A stretch of 64,000 bases of DNA. Origin: Chinchilla lanigera (Eukaryota; Chordata; Mammalia; Rodentia; Chinchillidae). A program made the position numbers and the translations under genes. Positions 48,321 through 60,976 of this stretch are shown one piece after another. The notes under the pieces were generated by a model. That model was not told the origin of the DNA and searched no databases. It saw only the letters and a program-made list of their open reading frames with translations. The first letter of the stretch is position 1, and each line of letters starts with the position of its first letter. Location: the NCBI RefSeq assembly GCF_000276665.1, contig NW_004955429.1:3138852-3202851 (forward strand), read 5' to 3'.

Positions 48321-49985
48321 CTGCACTAAAAAATCCTAGAGTGTATGGTAAGGTCACATTTAGGTAAAATTACAAATACAAATGTGTGTTGGGATAAAAA
48401 TGTCAAAATGCATTGAATTTTCAGGATTTCTGATTAATTTTTACATCTTGCAGACTCCACATCTGTGTTGGTTTATTGACTCTTTTTCCTACACCAGGAT
48501 AACCTAAAGTAGAGGGCTGAGTATTCTTAACGGGTGTCTCACTTAAGATACTGCCATGCAAAGTGAGAGCCAGTATAGAAAATTATTGACGCATGTATTT
48601 AGGAGAGCCTCATTGCTCTGCTAAAATTTCCTTGGACTACTTTGCTTTTTGGTTTTTAAGAGCAAATTTTCCATGAGTTCATCAGCAAACAAATATTTCA
48701 GAGCAGCATATGCTTATTTTGCCCTGTACTCAGTTCTCTGAATTTTTATTCCTTTGCAGGAGCATAAACCCTGTCTTCCAACCGCTTTAATTACAAAAAT
48801 GACATAAACATTTATAATCACAAATTATCAGCAGCATATCAATGTTGGCACTAGCAAAATTAGGTTTGTGGCTATTTTGTGTGTTATGCATGATAAATAT
48901 TAGCTTGCAAAGGTTATAGCCAGAAGACAAGACTTTTATTTATATTGTAGTCTGATAATTTCTGTAAGAGTTTCAATCAATCAAAAATGCACCCTTCTTT
49001 GATAATGAATTGATGGTACCTCAAAATTTTACATTCAGATAACAGAAGGCATATTTAAAACTCATTGTCAATATTTCCATTAGAAAATTATATTTCAGTA
49101 TTATTCTAATTTTTATAATTACACTATTTTTCTTAAGTATATAGGCAGAGTATAATTTGCATAAGTATCACTTGTCTAAACCAGTTATTAGTAGAACAGA
49201 AGTGCACTTATGTTACAATAATTTCTTAAAGAAATCAAATTTTTAGTGTTTGTAAATTTCCACTACCTCTCGGTAGTCTGTGACCTTCAAGTAACACAGT
49301 GACCTACAAGAAATCTTATAAGGGGGATATTTTCATTTTGTGCAGACTCAGTCATGGTTGCATTGTGCCTTCTAGAAGCTGCAGTTTCTACCTTTCACCT
49401 CATCTGCCCCTCAGCCAAGCCAGCATTCTTAACCTCAAGGAGAAGGGTGTCCGGGTTCTGAGCCTGCGGCGCACTCTTCACTTGCAAAATGTTCTTCTCT
49501 CCTTTGGATATCCTCACTCCTTTTGCTCACAGAGGTCTGCTCAGTTCTCCTCATTACCCTGGACTGACCCTTTGCTTGGCCTGTGTGCTATCTGCGTTCT
49601 TTTGGGTTTGCCTGAGGTAAAGAGTTAAGGGCAGGTGCTTGTCCCGTGCTGAGTGTCCTTAGCACTTGGGGACGCTCTCCTGCCTGGTGCAGCTGACTCA
49701 GTGTCTTCTCTGACCTTCTGAAGAGGTAGCTACCAGCTCCCACCCCCATTCTGAATTGTACAACTCATTTCTTTGGTCCTTCATTTTTCTACCAGATGAA
49801 AACCAATGCCCTAGGGTCAGTTTACACCTGTAATTACCCATGGGCTTTCAGCTTTTTGCTATTCTCTGATTTGGGTAGTTTGCACTAATACCCAGAGCTC
49901 TGAAAATGGAGCTTTTAATTTTTTAATTACATTCTTAGACCTAGTTAAGATGCTGCTCCCTGGCTGCCCTCTACGTCTCTTTTAG

Positions 49986-50292
49986 TTACATAACAGCAAA
50001 AAGGAGGAGGAGAAAGCAACCTTGATCGTGGAGTGAGACCACAGAGGCACACTCTGGAAGATCATTTGTCTCTTGGAGAAGATCATCAGGACCATTGATT
50101 TCTGTGCTGTCCCTGGGGTTGAGGGCATACACGGAAGTCTTCAAAGCCTGGTTCATCTTGTTAGACATGGTGTAAGATCAGACTCTTATTCCCAGTCATC
50201 TTTCCACTATGCGCAGTTCTCAAAAGAGGCGCCAGAGCAGAAGCACGTGGGGTTCACACGATGACGCCACCTTTGTCGGGGGAGCGAGCGTC
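49986..50292 (-). other. Unrecognised 60-codon ORF with upstream CpG cluster
   Basis: The minus strand encodes MSNKMNQALKTSVYALN through NDLPECASVVSL and a hydrophobic end CFLLLLFAVM (50168-49986). Upstream (50228-50292) is a small CpG cluster with CACGTG (50244-50249) and TGACGCC (50262-50268), unusual for this AT-rich intron. I do not recognise the protein. It could be an old retrocopy, a repeat with its own promoter, or chance. Confidence 0.25.
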
Positions 50293-50815
50293 ACACCCAG
50301 CACTGTGAGCACATCTGTGTCTGACCATCCACGGGACCAAGGATACAGCTGAACAACAAAAACCTGCTCTCATCTACTTGAAGAATCAAAGAAACCCAGG
50401 GAGGGCTCTTAAGGCCCCCAATTATATCTCGGCTCTTTTCATACTGATGTTGATCTTTGTTTATATGAAAAAAATATTTGGATACATAAACTGAAGCTAG
50501 AGCTTACATCATTTTTTTCTAAAAAGTCAACCGCTAAAGAATTACTTATTGACTGTTCCTAATAATTTTCTTAGATTGGCCTTGTAAGAACGCAGAATAA
50601 AAGAACATTTTCAGATTCTATACATGTGACATTTAGCTTTTTCTTGTTCTCTGCTCATACTTTATGTCACATATATAAGAAGTTTTGGTGTCTATCAAGG
50701 TGAGATAAAATATACCAGTATTTTTAAAAAGTCATTATTCTTCATTAGAGTGTGTTCTGTCCCAATCTGGCTGGAAGAGAGGTCAAGCAAGCTTCCTAGG
50801 CAGCCTGGCAGCAAA

Positions 50816-50948
50816 GGGAACATGTTTGATTCCCTTTTTTTTTTTTTGTCTTTTCTTCCTGTACCAGGAATCAAACTCATGACCTTGCGCTTGCCAGGCA
50901 GGCATTTTGCCGCTGAACTAAACCCCCAGCTCCTGGGAACATGTTTGA
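50816..50948 (-). mobile_element. ID SINE with perfect 14-bp target-site duplication
   Basis: The body (50830-50934) is a reverse ID unit ('aatcaaactcatgaccttgcg', 'gctgaactaaacccccagctcc'). GGGAACATGTTTGA flanks it at 50816-50829 and 50935-50948. Confidence 0.95.
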
Positions 50949-51394
50949 AATGGCACTTTAATCTCATCACACAGGCCTGCAGAAGCTGTGTACAGGCTGT
51001 AATAATATAAGCATACTCAGACTCTCAGTCCCCGGGAATGAAGTCAGCAAAGAATGGAGAGCTTCCACTGGCTGGAGAGGGGCAGCTTTGTTCTCACTCA
51101 CTTAGCTTCGCTAGAAATCGGGTCAATGAACCACCTCACCTGTGGGAAGATTAAGCTGACTTATTATTTACAGTACTCCAGTTGCCTCTTTACCCTGTAG
51201 TTAGATTAGTTAGTGATTTGCTAAGGTTATTCTTCAGAAAAATGAATTTTAAGGCTATTCATATTCCACGTACAAATGTGTCATTACTTAGTAATTATTC
51301 TGTTGTCCATATATGCGTGCCTGTCATGTATGTATGAAATGTCATAAAATACAGTGAATATTTAAACTAAAAATGATAACAATAGGGCATGATG

Positions 51395-51925
51395 CCGTTA
51401 CTGCCCCTCCAAATACTCCCCTTCCCTTAGAACATTCTTGTTCCATCATTCTTGCTGCTTTCTGAAATGGTTCTGGAAGTCCTCTTTCTTGAATGGCTGT
51501 AGTTGTGCAGTTGTGGCTACTTTGATATCCTGAATCAATTCAAAATGTTTACCTCTCATGGTCATTTTGGCTTTTCAAGAGCCAGAAGTCACACAGTGGC
51601 AGATCTGGTAAACGAGGTGGGTGAGTATGAGCTGTACTGTTTTCCCAAGGCTGCTGCAGGTGGGTGGCACTCAGCACCAGCAGTCACTGTATTTTTGATC
51701 ACACCTCTTAAAGACCCTCCTGAAAGAGGGCTTCCAGAATCACTTCTGGGAGTGGTAAGAACAATGATAACTGTATTCAAAGAAAAGGGAGAGTTTTAAG
51801 TTTTAAGGGGGGATAAATGGCCATACGTCTTTTACTGTCATAAATTTTTAAAATTGAAACTTTCATTGTATATTCTGATCACATCTCATAAATTTTTCTT
51901 TTTCATCTGATTATTTCCGAAGGCT
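51395..51925 (-). mobile_element. Mariner-like transposon remnant, copy 2
   Basis: The minus strand reads PPRLPDLPLCDFWLL near 51583-51622, close to the PDLxPCDFWLF motif around the third catalytic Asp of mariner transposases. After a frame shift it continues FKKEDFQNHFRKQQE, a stop, then REGEYLEG and a stop. The transposase is dead. Confidence 0.75.
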
Positions 51926-51989
51926 GTACTCTTATAAGCAGGGTTCCTAGCCCAATTATATGAACTGTTCCAGTGGTTTTTGTTTTGTT

Positions 51990-52150
51990 TTTATATATTG
52001 CCAAATCACTTTTCAAAATGTTGACTCATATTTTCTTTATCCATTCATTAGTTAATGGGCATTCAGGTTGTTTCCACAGCTTAGCTGTTGTGAATTGTGC
52101 TGTAAAAGACACAGGTATGCAGGCATCTCCATAGTATGGGGACTGTAACT
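51990..52150 (-). mobile_element. L1 3' fragment
   Basis: Plus-strand text 'ctttatccattcattagttaatgg' and 'gttgtttccacagcttagctgttgtgaattgtgctg' is the complement of familiar L1 3' sequence. Confidence 0.7.
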
Positions 52151-52559
52151 CTTTTGGGAATACTCCAAGGATGTGCTTCTACTTGTCATCTAATTCACCC
52201 TGTCTCAGACATACCTTGACTTGACCTTTTTTCTCATGCAACTAAATACTAAATCCTTTGTAACCTATTCACTGATTATACAGCCACTCATTCAAACACC
52301 ACTCCCTCTAACTGGCCCTGTATGTTTTCTTTACATGCCATCACATTCCTTTCATGTAATGTAATGATGATCTTGTAAAAGCACAGTTGTCTATCTTTAG
52401 CTAGGTTGCATTTTCACTATTACAGCAACTCACGTGCAAAAAATATAACATGTTTACCTCAGTTTGACTTAATTTCTCTTTCCTAGCCCTATTTCTTTCT
52501 AGCATTATTTTAAAAAACAAACCCTACTTTAATTCAGCTGTTTTCAATCATTTTTAGGA

Positions 52560-52885
52560 TCTGTGATGTCTAATGTTCATTTGTCAACTGCTTGAGAGAT
52601 GTTTAGAATATTGGTAAAGCCTACTTCTGGGTAGGTTGTAGGAGCACGACCTTGGAGACGATATCTAGTCCCCAGTCCCTTCCTCCCTGGCTTCTTCCTG
52701 TCCTCTCTGCTTTCCAGATGCTATGAGTTGAGCAGTTTTCATTTGCCCCACCCTCTACCATGATGTTCCTGTCTTGGAGCCAGCTGACCATGGACTGACA
52801 CCCCTGTAACTATGAACCAAAATAAACCCTTTCTTCTTAAATTGTATATAGGGTATTTGGTCACATCAACAAGAGTCTAAAACAG
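52560..52885 (+). mobile_element. MaLR-type LTR fragment
   Basis: The segments 'catttgccccaccctctaccatgatg' and 'ccaaaataaaccctttcttcttaaatt...ggtatttggtcacatcaacaag' follow the 3' half of MaLR LTRs. It is an old non-coding copy. Confidence 0.6.
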
Positions 52886-54829
52886 TATCTGCATGAACTA
52901 TTTTTAAGTGTATGAGCTTCCCCTTTATCTGACTGGGCCCACATCTAGGTTCATGTTAAGTGTGGCATTAAAGAGGATGGTTCACGTTAGCAGGTTTGTG
53001 GCGTTAGAGAGGATGTACCATCTACTCTGTAGCCAGTGTCAGCTACTCACTGGTATCTGAGCAGTACCCTGTCACTGGCATCCTGGCATTGATGTCATCT
53101 CCCAAGGTCCTTCCTTACTCCTAGGTTCTGCCTGCTGGGTTCTATCCAGATGTCCCCTGACTTCTGGCCACTTCAGCCCATCTCAGGTATTTCTCTGTTA
53201 CTCTTGGGTGTATTAGATCATTAGATGTTTGCCAATTTAGCCTGAAGCAAGTGTAGTATGAACAAGCATAGTATTAGGACAAGTTCCTCGCCACATGTGC
53301 AGGGAACAAAAGCCTATCCCTCTAAACCTGAAAGGTTCCACTGCACCTGAGTTATAACCTTCAGAGAAGCTGAGAACTGATTTCTGATATTCTTTTTAAA
53401 TCCACTAAAAGAAATAGCAGATTGAAGAATAAAGTGAATAAAGTTGACTTTCTAGCATAATTTGCTGCTTTTCAGGCCCACTCACAGGCCTGCACACTGG
53501 CAGCCTCCATTCCCTCCTGGGAGGCTGCCTCCCACCTCTATCTTTCTCTCCAGCCTTGGACTGTGACAAGCTGCTTCTGCAGGGTCCTGCCCGGCATCCC
53601 CACCCAGCTTGTTCTTCTTTGCCCATAGGCTAGACCTTGACTTGCTAAACTCTACTATTCACAGCAGAGCCAGAGAGTGTCAGAGCAGTGGGGAAATCAC
53701 CCCAAAGCCACTCGGTGTACAGTCTTCTTCTTCTTTTTTTTTTTTTTTTAGAATTCTTGTCTTGAAAACATCATGGTATAGCACATAAAGTAGAAAAATA
53801 TTTTCCTTTCATCTATGTCAGGCAAACACCCAAGCTCATATGAGCATTTTCTTGTTGCAGCGATTTCTGCAAGGAAGAGATCAGAAGCAGCCTGTCGTCA
53901 GTGGCTTCTCCTGTCCTTGCTCAGTGCCGAACATCTTAAAGAAATGGCATCAGGTGTCTGTTGAGAGAGCAGAGGGCCTGGGAGCAGGCGAGGGGGAATA
54001 AATGCAGGTTCTCCTGGAGGCCAGCAGGGGCCAGAGGACTAGGCTGCCTGACCCTTAGTGACAGCTCCTGAGGAGGCCAAGGCCAGGGAGAGGAGGTGAG
54101 CTGGAGCACAGTGGACACGGTGAGACTCCAGAACCTCGGGTTCCGTTGCCCACAGGGTCTGGAAGCAGAGAGCCTCCCAGTTTGAAGAGGTCTTGAGAGC
54201 CAGCTGGGATGACGATTTCCCAACAATCACTTCTCAGGATGATGACTGACCCTTCAAAGGCCTATAGGATCCTGGGGTCTTTGCATGGCCTTGGGGTGGC
54301 GGGTAGAGGTGGGGACGGGTAATTACTGAGCTGAATTCCCTATCAGTTCAGTGCAGTCAGGGCAGGGTGTAGCTGAGGCTGACAGGACATTTTAATAATG
54401 TTCTTCTTGTGTATCTGGGTTTGTACATCTTAACAGATATTTGCACCTTACATACTCTAATCTAGGCTATAAATGTTGACCAAAGATTCAGAAATATCTC
54501 AACATGTTTGCTTTCTCTTATTGAACTTGAATGCCGCAGCCATCTCTAAACAAGTGCGTTTTGTTCCCTTCTGATGCCACATGTGAAATTCCAGTTAAAG
54601 TGTAAGAAAGGAGAAAAAAGTAAAAGAAGAAAACAGGAAAAGAAGGGTGGCAGAGAAGGTAGGAAGTGGGTGGAACATTCTGGAAAAAATATGTATCTGT
54701 TTAAAAGAAATGAAAGAGAACAAAGCTACCCCCGCAAAAAAAAGGCCAAACACAGTCCCTCAAATTTGACACAGAAAGGAGATGGTGCTCCTTTCTCCTT
54801 TAGGAATTTTTAGCTCTGCTGATTTTTAC

Positions 54830-54974
54830 CTGAGAGGCACTGTGGAGAGAAAACTCGTCTGTTGATTGGCTTGTGGGGATGGCTGCTCAGATAAAGTGGC
54901 TTCAGCTGCTGTGACAAAATCATTTCATTCAGCTTTTTCTGCAGAATGAAATATTCTTCAGATAACTTTGATAT
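54830..54974 (-). CDS. MYO3A: MYO3A exon with helical tail segment
   Basis: This 145-nt exon has acceptor CTTTGTAG|ATA and donor TCAG|GTAAAA. It encodes 48 codons, [18 protein letters not shown] to [10 protein letters not shown], then G for the Gly shared with the exon at 42497. The [20 protein letters not shown] part is identical to human MYO3A as I know it and is predicted helical; this tail region has been linked to MORN4 binding. It was not visible as an ORF and was found by homology. Its phases fit the exons on both sides. Confidence 0.97.
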
Positions 54975-56697
54975 CTACAAAGAAGGTGAAATGTTGGATG
55001 AAATCAGTACAAAGAATCCCGAAAGGTCCACAGGTACCCAGGGGTCTGATCGATTACACTCCCTGAGTCCCCATGTTTTTTCTTCAGGATCTACCCTGAC
55101 CCTTTTCCTCAGGTCTGACAAAGTCCTCACTTCACATCACGTCTCCCTTTTGTGCTACTTTCCCACCTCACATCTTTCATTGAAAACTGCCAAACAAATC
55201 ATGCATTCCATCCTGATCAAACCCTGACATCTGGCCTCTGCCCGTCCCACTTTGCGGCGATTGCCCCTCTGCTTCTATCTCAAGGAAGCCCGCTCCTATC
55301 TTTGCGCTCAGCCTTCCCTCCTCCAATTCCAGTATTCTTAGCTAGACTTCAGGACTACTCGCTTCCACCCTCTCTTTCCACCCAGCCGCCTCTGCTTCTG
55401 CCTTGCTGCCTCCCAGGTTAACCTGGCTGTCCTGTTCGGAGGCGTGTGGGGTGCCTGCTTTTCTGCCTCTGGCTTTGTTCCCGTGGAACACTGAATCCGC
55501 ATACAGGGTGGTATTAGCCAGCTCAGTAATTCTACCTCTCGTCAATGTTTCAGGTGTATAACAGGTCTGGGTCCTAATCCCTGATTTGATCTTTGGACTG
55601 AGCAAATTTATGCACCAAGGAAAAGAAGGACTGTGTGTTTGTAAAACTCACTATTTCCAGATGTCTTTAAAAAAATTAGAACAGGAAGGGGGAAATTAAT
55701 CCTTGGCAGATCTGTACAGGTGGCCAGAGGCTAGAGATGTCTGGACCTCACCTATAGCCCTAAGGCAGGGACCAAGGGAAGGTGCTGTGCTTTCTCAGAG
55801 GCTCAGCTACCACCAGTGACAAAAGGCATGGCTTAGCACCTCAGGAGTATCAGACAAGCCTTCTTTGAACTACCTTATTATGGTATTTCTTCGATTATTT
55901 CATAGACCATTAACTACCCTAGTAATGCATGTATGTTAGAGGTCACCTGATTAAAATCTTTTACTTTACACAGGATAAAATGAAAAAGTGGACACATAAA
56001 GTCATGTTCTTAAGGTCAAATACCTAGCAGAAACTGGAGTAGATATTTACAGGAGCCAGTTCCTGTGATCCCTTCATTGTACTGATTTGTCATGTTTACC
56101 AGGGAGAAGCCCTAAAACCTACTGCTTCTATCTCCCCTCTAGAAGCAGCCGAGACCTGTCTATGAATGGCACAAGGTATTCTCCAGGAGAGAATTTTTCC
56201 ATGAAGCTTTTCTTTATGATCCTCATGGTCCATGGCTGCTTATTGTCATAAGACTTTCATCTTCACCAAATAAATGCTTTCGTATGGCTTCACGTCTCAT
56301 TTTGACATCTAATCATGTCTTTTCAACTAACATTTGAGGCAGGGAGCAAGCGTAGACTTCTAAGTATTTAGAATACTTTAAAAAATATTAGCAATAGCAA
56401 AAATCTCAGGTACATGAAATTTTGTACGATCCAATCCTAGCATTTTAGCAACTAGTATAACCCAATCTCTAGTGTCCCTGCAGCATGAGGTTTTTTGTCA
56501 TATTGTATGCTATTTTTATCATACTGAACTGGCTTAAGAGCTCAAGATATTTAATTAGCAGGACCCTTGAGAGGTTTTATTACAAAGATCTCATACACAC
56601 AGGTGAAACAATATGCCAGTCAATAATTTTGCTTCATTCACTTATTGGGTAGCTCTCAGGGAGTTTCACTAGTAAATAAATTTTTTCATTTACATAC
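54975..56697 (-). other. MYO3A: MYO3A intron
   Basis: The 1.7-kb intron runs GTATGT to CTTTGTAG. The part at 55.0-55.5 kb is pyrimidine-rich with small ORFs that show no family. No clear repeat seen. Confidence 0.9.
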
Positions 56698-57574
56698 CTG
56701 CTTTGAAAAAATTGCCAAATCACACGCTTCTTTTTCTGAAGTTGCTTTTGAATCTCTGTCATCCTTTACCTTGCTAGTACAGGTTTCCTCATGTTTTGTG
56801 GGACAGGAATACACACTGTGAGTAGTTTTTGTTAATTCTGTTGGTGTTGCAAGAATCCTTTGATTGTTAGTGGAAGGAGACACTCTGCCCTTCACTGATT
56901 GTTGCCTTTGCTGGGAACCGTGGCATCTGCTCTGGACAGACATCACAGCCTCCTCCTCTGCCTCTGGCGTTGGCGTCACTGGATCCATGCGCCTTTCGGA
57001 GCCTCCCTTCTGTTTGCATAGCGGTGCATTCTGGGTAACTACAAATGTCTTCTCTTTTTCCTTGCTATTTGTGTTTTGAGCAACTGACCTTTGGCTAAGA
57101 CTAGGTTCCAAACTTTTTTTCCAAGATGTCCCATCCTTAGCTAACCAAAGCCCTGGGTTGCTTGGCCTTCCCACTGTGTTCTTCCTCTCTGGATATGCTG
57201 CTCTGGGTTCTTCAAAATTCCTTTCCCCTGTGTACTTCTGATGGTAGCTCTGCACCACAGTGTCCTCTTTCTCTGTTTTCCTTAGATTACTGTTTTCTTC
57301 CGGGTCTCTGATGTACTTCTGCTTGGAACCTGCATCTGTCCCGGAGTCCCCTATGGGATACAGTTGCTGATTAACCTCTTCTCCATAAACATTATTCCTT
57401 TTTTTCCAAGTCTGATATCCTCTGTGGTTATTTTCAACAGCTGTAGTGGCTTCTCCTTCTGTTCTAAAGGCAGACTTCTGCCCTATAGATGGACTCCCTT
57501 TATTATTTGGAGCTGGATTGATGGATTCATTAGTAGACACCATATTTTCTGTTTGTTTCTTCATAAAAGACTCC
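56698..57574 (-). CDS. MYO3A: MYO3A large tail exon
   Basis: This 877-nt exon has acceptor TTTTACACAG|G and donor AAGCAG|GTATGT. It completes an Arg codon, then encodes 292 residues from ESFMKKQTENMV to KEACDLAIFSKQ. It is the long, charged, probably disordered part of the class III tail between IQ2 and the C-terminal homology domains. It is far more diverged from human than the flanking exons, though SKATSEKEACDLAIFSKQ is conserved. A decayed third IQ motif lies at 56899-56943. The residues VCK after FSKQ in the open frame are intron. Confidence 0.97.
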
Positions 57575-60500
57575 CTGTGTAAAATACATTATATCTGGGT
57601 AAATAAAAAAAATAAACAACATATCTGAGTATATGATGATACTAAGCTAGAGCTTATCACTTCTTTTGGCAATAGCTACCTGCAACATACTGTTGGCAGA
57701 AAAGCAAAAAGAACAAAGAAAACTCAAAATGAAAGCTTCTCTTTTTCTTTCTCAAGACAGAGTCTCACTATATCATTTAGGCTGGCCTTGAACTCATTGT
57801 GTAGCCCAGGCTGGCCTTGAACTTGTGGTGATCTTCCTGCCTCAGCCTCCTGTGTACTGGGATTATAGGCTTGTGTCACCATGCCCAGCCTTAGCAACTG
57901 TCCAAGTCACTTAATAAAGTGCTTCCCAAAATGTTTCCCCTACTGATAACTGTACTCAAGTAAAAAGAAAACTAATTTCAATGTAAAGTGAGAAAGAAGA
58001 TAGCATGTAAGGAATTAGATTTTCATTTAATGGGGTATCAAAATTCTAGGAATTTAATCTCTTCAAAAGATATCTTTTAAAAAATAATGATGAGATGTTG
58101 TGGAAAATAAACCTAGTTTTGAAACCAGTAAGCAGAATATGTTTGCTAGGCTCATGTTTTATACTTTAAGAAGCATTGAATATATTAATCACAGGAAATA
58201 GCTTGCAAAATTAAATTAAAGCAGTGTCCTTGATATAGTTCATGACTGTGTAATATACTGGGCAAAACTTTACAGTTGTTACTTTGCCAATTTCCTTCCA
58301 AAATAATTTCCCCTGAATTTGGTGATAAAAAGGTAAGGTCTTCTCAATATTTTTGTTTGTTTGTTTTGCTTTTTTTCTTTTTCTTAGTCAAGGACAAAAT
58401 CCTTACAGGAGCAACACAGCTGTGAGCAGTGTGTACAGGAGGCGTAAAAGGCTGCAACTGACCTTCTAATACCTCTTGCTAGGTAGGGGCCAAACGTTCA
58501 ACTTGGAATCCATGTAAAGGTATTGATCTTTGGCAATATGTTTGTGAAGGATTTTCTTTGAGGCAAACTTAGAAAAACACACAGATATTCCATTTTCCTG
58601 ATTCTATCGATCACTTCTTAGGTCTACTACTGTATTCCCAGATGTATCCTGGAGATAGAGCAGAGTGCTGGGAGGTTCATTCAGAAAAGGAGGTGGGGAA
58701 CCATGACTCCCCACCGCTTTGATGGGTGACCATGCTAAGCGTTTGAATAATTCCATAATAGCCACCTCAGAAAACATTCACATTTAAAAAATACAACAAA
58801 TTAGAGAAGATAAGCATGTGGTCTCTAGATAGCCACATTCCAAAAAATCCTTCACAATGGTTTTGAGACTTTACACGCTCTGCTGCAGTACCCAGCTCCA
58901 ACTGGTGTCAGCTACCTGTCTCAATTCAGGACACTTCTCCCTGCACCTGAGGCTAGCACAGCACCAGAAGGACCTAAGGACCATGTGCAATGATGCTTCT
59001 GAGAGAACCTTCCGGTTCTCCAACCTGGGAAGGAAGGAGACCTCTCTGAGACCTGCTGGAGAGACTGCAGAACTTGAGGTTTCACCAGATCTCAGCTGAG
59101 GTTTTCTAGGTCACGGGTGAGGGATCACCCAGAGCAGGATGAAGGAAATCAAGGACTACAGGCAGCTGGGAGGAAGGAAAGCCAGACATCGTGGAGCACC
59201 GAGGGCGACAGATCTTGGGAAACAGGTGTGTGCTGCATCCCCCTACCTCTCCTCCCCAGCCTTCCCCTCCTTCTCTGGGCTTCCCTTGACTCTCTGCTTG
59301 TACTTTTAAAAAAATTATACTTACTTTTTAACTCATACATAAAACACAAAAATCATACATGTTAATGAGGTATCATGCAATGTTTCAGTACACACACATA
59401 CTGTGTAATCAGGTTAAAATATTCATCTCACTTTCTTATATCACTTTTTTGGTGAAAACATTCATACCACATTACTTCTTTTATGTCTGGCATTGTGCTC
59501 CATGTACTATGACAGTAATTCAATAGATATCAAATTCTCCATGCCAGACTAATGGGGACAGTTTCTTATATGTGTGTGCTCTGAAGGGGCTCTTGTATAC
59601 AGTAGAGCCTTAATAAGTATTTGCTAAATTGGTAGCTAATTCTTGGTGCCCTCAGAGGGATCTAATTGAGCACCTGACTTTCTTTTTACCTTGTAATATT
59701 GACAAGTAGCGATTTAAATTCTACAAATAATAATTTCTAGAAGTAACAGAATCAGTACGTTTCCTCTATTTGCAACCAGTTCCTATTTCTTTCAGACTCC
59801 TGACATACAAATGTTATAGGTGACAGCTGCCCTCCTGCTCCTGAGGCAGGAATGTGACCACTATGAAGTTTTCTGGGCTATTTTACCACCAGTAACAAGG
59901 AGAAACAAAATAATGTGGATCCTTACAGGGAAAGACGAAGAGCATATTTGAAAGTTTCTGAATACACAAGGAACTGAAAACACGGATGCCTCCATATTTC
60001 AGAGGAACATTCATGTCTGTCAAGTAAGGAAATGAGGTTGGCCTGGGTGATACAGGGGGAGTCAGTGAGTAAAGTGAGGGAAGAGATGGTAGGAAAAGCT
60101 CTTCAGGATCACTATTGTTGGGAGAGAGTGTTAGCTGTGGGTGGGTGGGGAGAGGAGGACACCGTCTCTTCTGTTCCGTTCTGTCAAAGACAATGTGCTG
60201 GGGGTTGGGACTGAAATGATCTTTACCTCCACTTACTCATGTTTTCATCAATTCAAGTTTCACCACTTGGACAAAATCTAGGTATTTTTCCTTTCCCTTT
60301 TTCCTCCTAACCAAAGCAGGGTTTCGTTCTTCGTGTCCTTTCTGAACCTTCAGCATGTTTTTATAGCAGTTAGCCCATTAAGCTAGAAAGGTGTTATATT
60401 TGTTTTCCCTGATTCTGTGAACAATTTGAAGACAAGGATTTTGTTTCATTCATCTGTGTCCCCTACTGCCAAGCATAAAGTTTGCTGAATAAATAAACTC

Positions 60501-60976
60501 AGTTAGATCTGCTAATATGCACTTGGCCGTATACACGGGGAAGCTGAGAAGAAAGGGCAGCTGATGATTATGACTTTAGGGCCAATGGCACAATGGCTAT
60601 TAAGGCCATGGGAATGAATGAGACAGCACAGGGGACATTACTTAGATTGGAAGATCTGACTATGGAAACAGGAGTTGTTATTTACAAGGAACATTCAGAA
60701 TTTGAAGCAGAATTTCAGAGAACAGTCTGGTAGTAGCCAGGGTGGGGTGGGAAGCAAATTCTCAGAAGGAAAGTGTGGTTATTGGCATGACACACCAACA
60801 ACCACCCCCGCCCAAGGAGATAAGAACAAAGGTGGCCTATGGGGTGCACTGACATTTGATGTGTGAGTTCCAGGTATCCAGTTAGGTATGGAGAAAGACC
60901 GTGAACATGATTCTTTGATCCTGTAGAAGAGAAAAAACCTTTATGTCAAATGGCATAAGAAAGAACATCATTATAC
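57575..60976 (-). other. MYO3A: MYO3A intron
   Basis: The 3.4-kb intron runs GTATAA to TACACAG. It contains a B1 (57740-57892). The remainder shows no repeat or exon I can support; an L2/MIR-like 3' phrase occurs near 60400-60500. Confidence 0.9.
57740..57892 (-). mobile_element. B1 SINE with internal duplication
   Basis: 'aggctggccttgaactcattgtgtagcccaggctggccttgaactt' style duplicated text, then 'ctgcctcagcctcctgtg' and 'caccatgcccagcc', in reverse orientation. Confidence 0.9.

Larger units (their letters stand above)
42498..54829 (-). other. MYO3A: MYO3A 12.3-kb intron
   Basis: The intron runs from GTAAAA (after 54830) to CTTCTTACAG. It holds the exon-like 42650-42704, mariner remnants (~43440-43930 and ~51395-51925), ID SINEs with target-site duplications (44256-44405, 50816-50948), B1-dID elements (45262-45440, 47678-47880), an old repeat split by a B1 (46275-46800), a GGGACA repeat (48240-48320), a CpG cluster with an ORF (49986-50292), L1 (~51990-52150) and a MaLR-type LTR (~52560-52885). 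Confidence 0.9.

Noticed and set aside
51503..51799. 98-codon plus ORF in a MYO3A intron
   Set aside because: It is antisense to a mariner transposase remnant.
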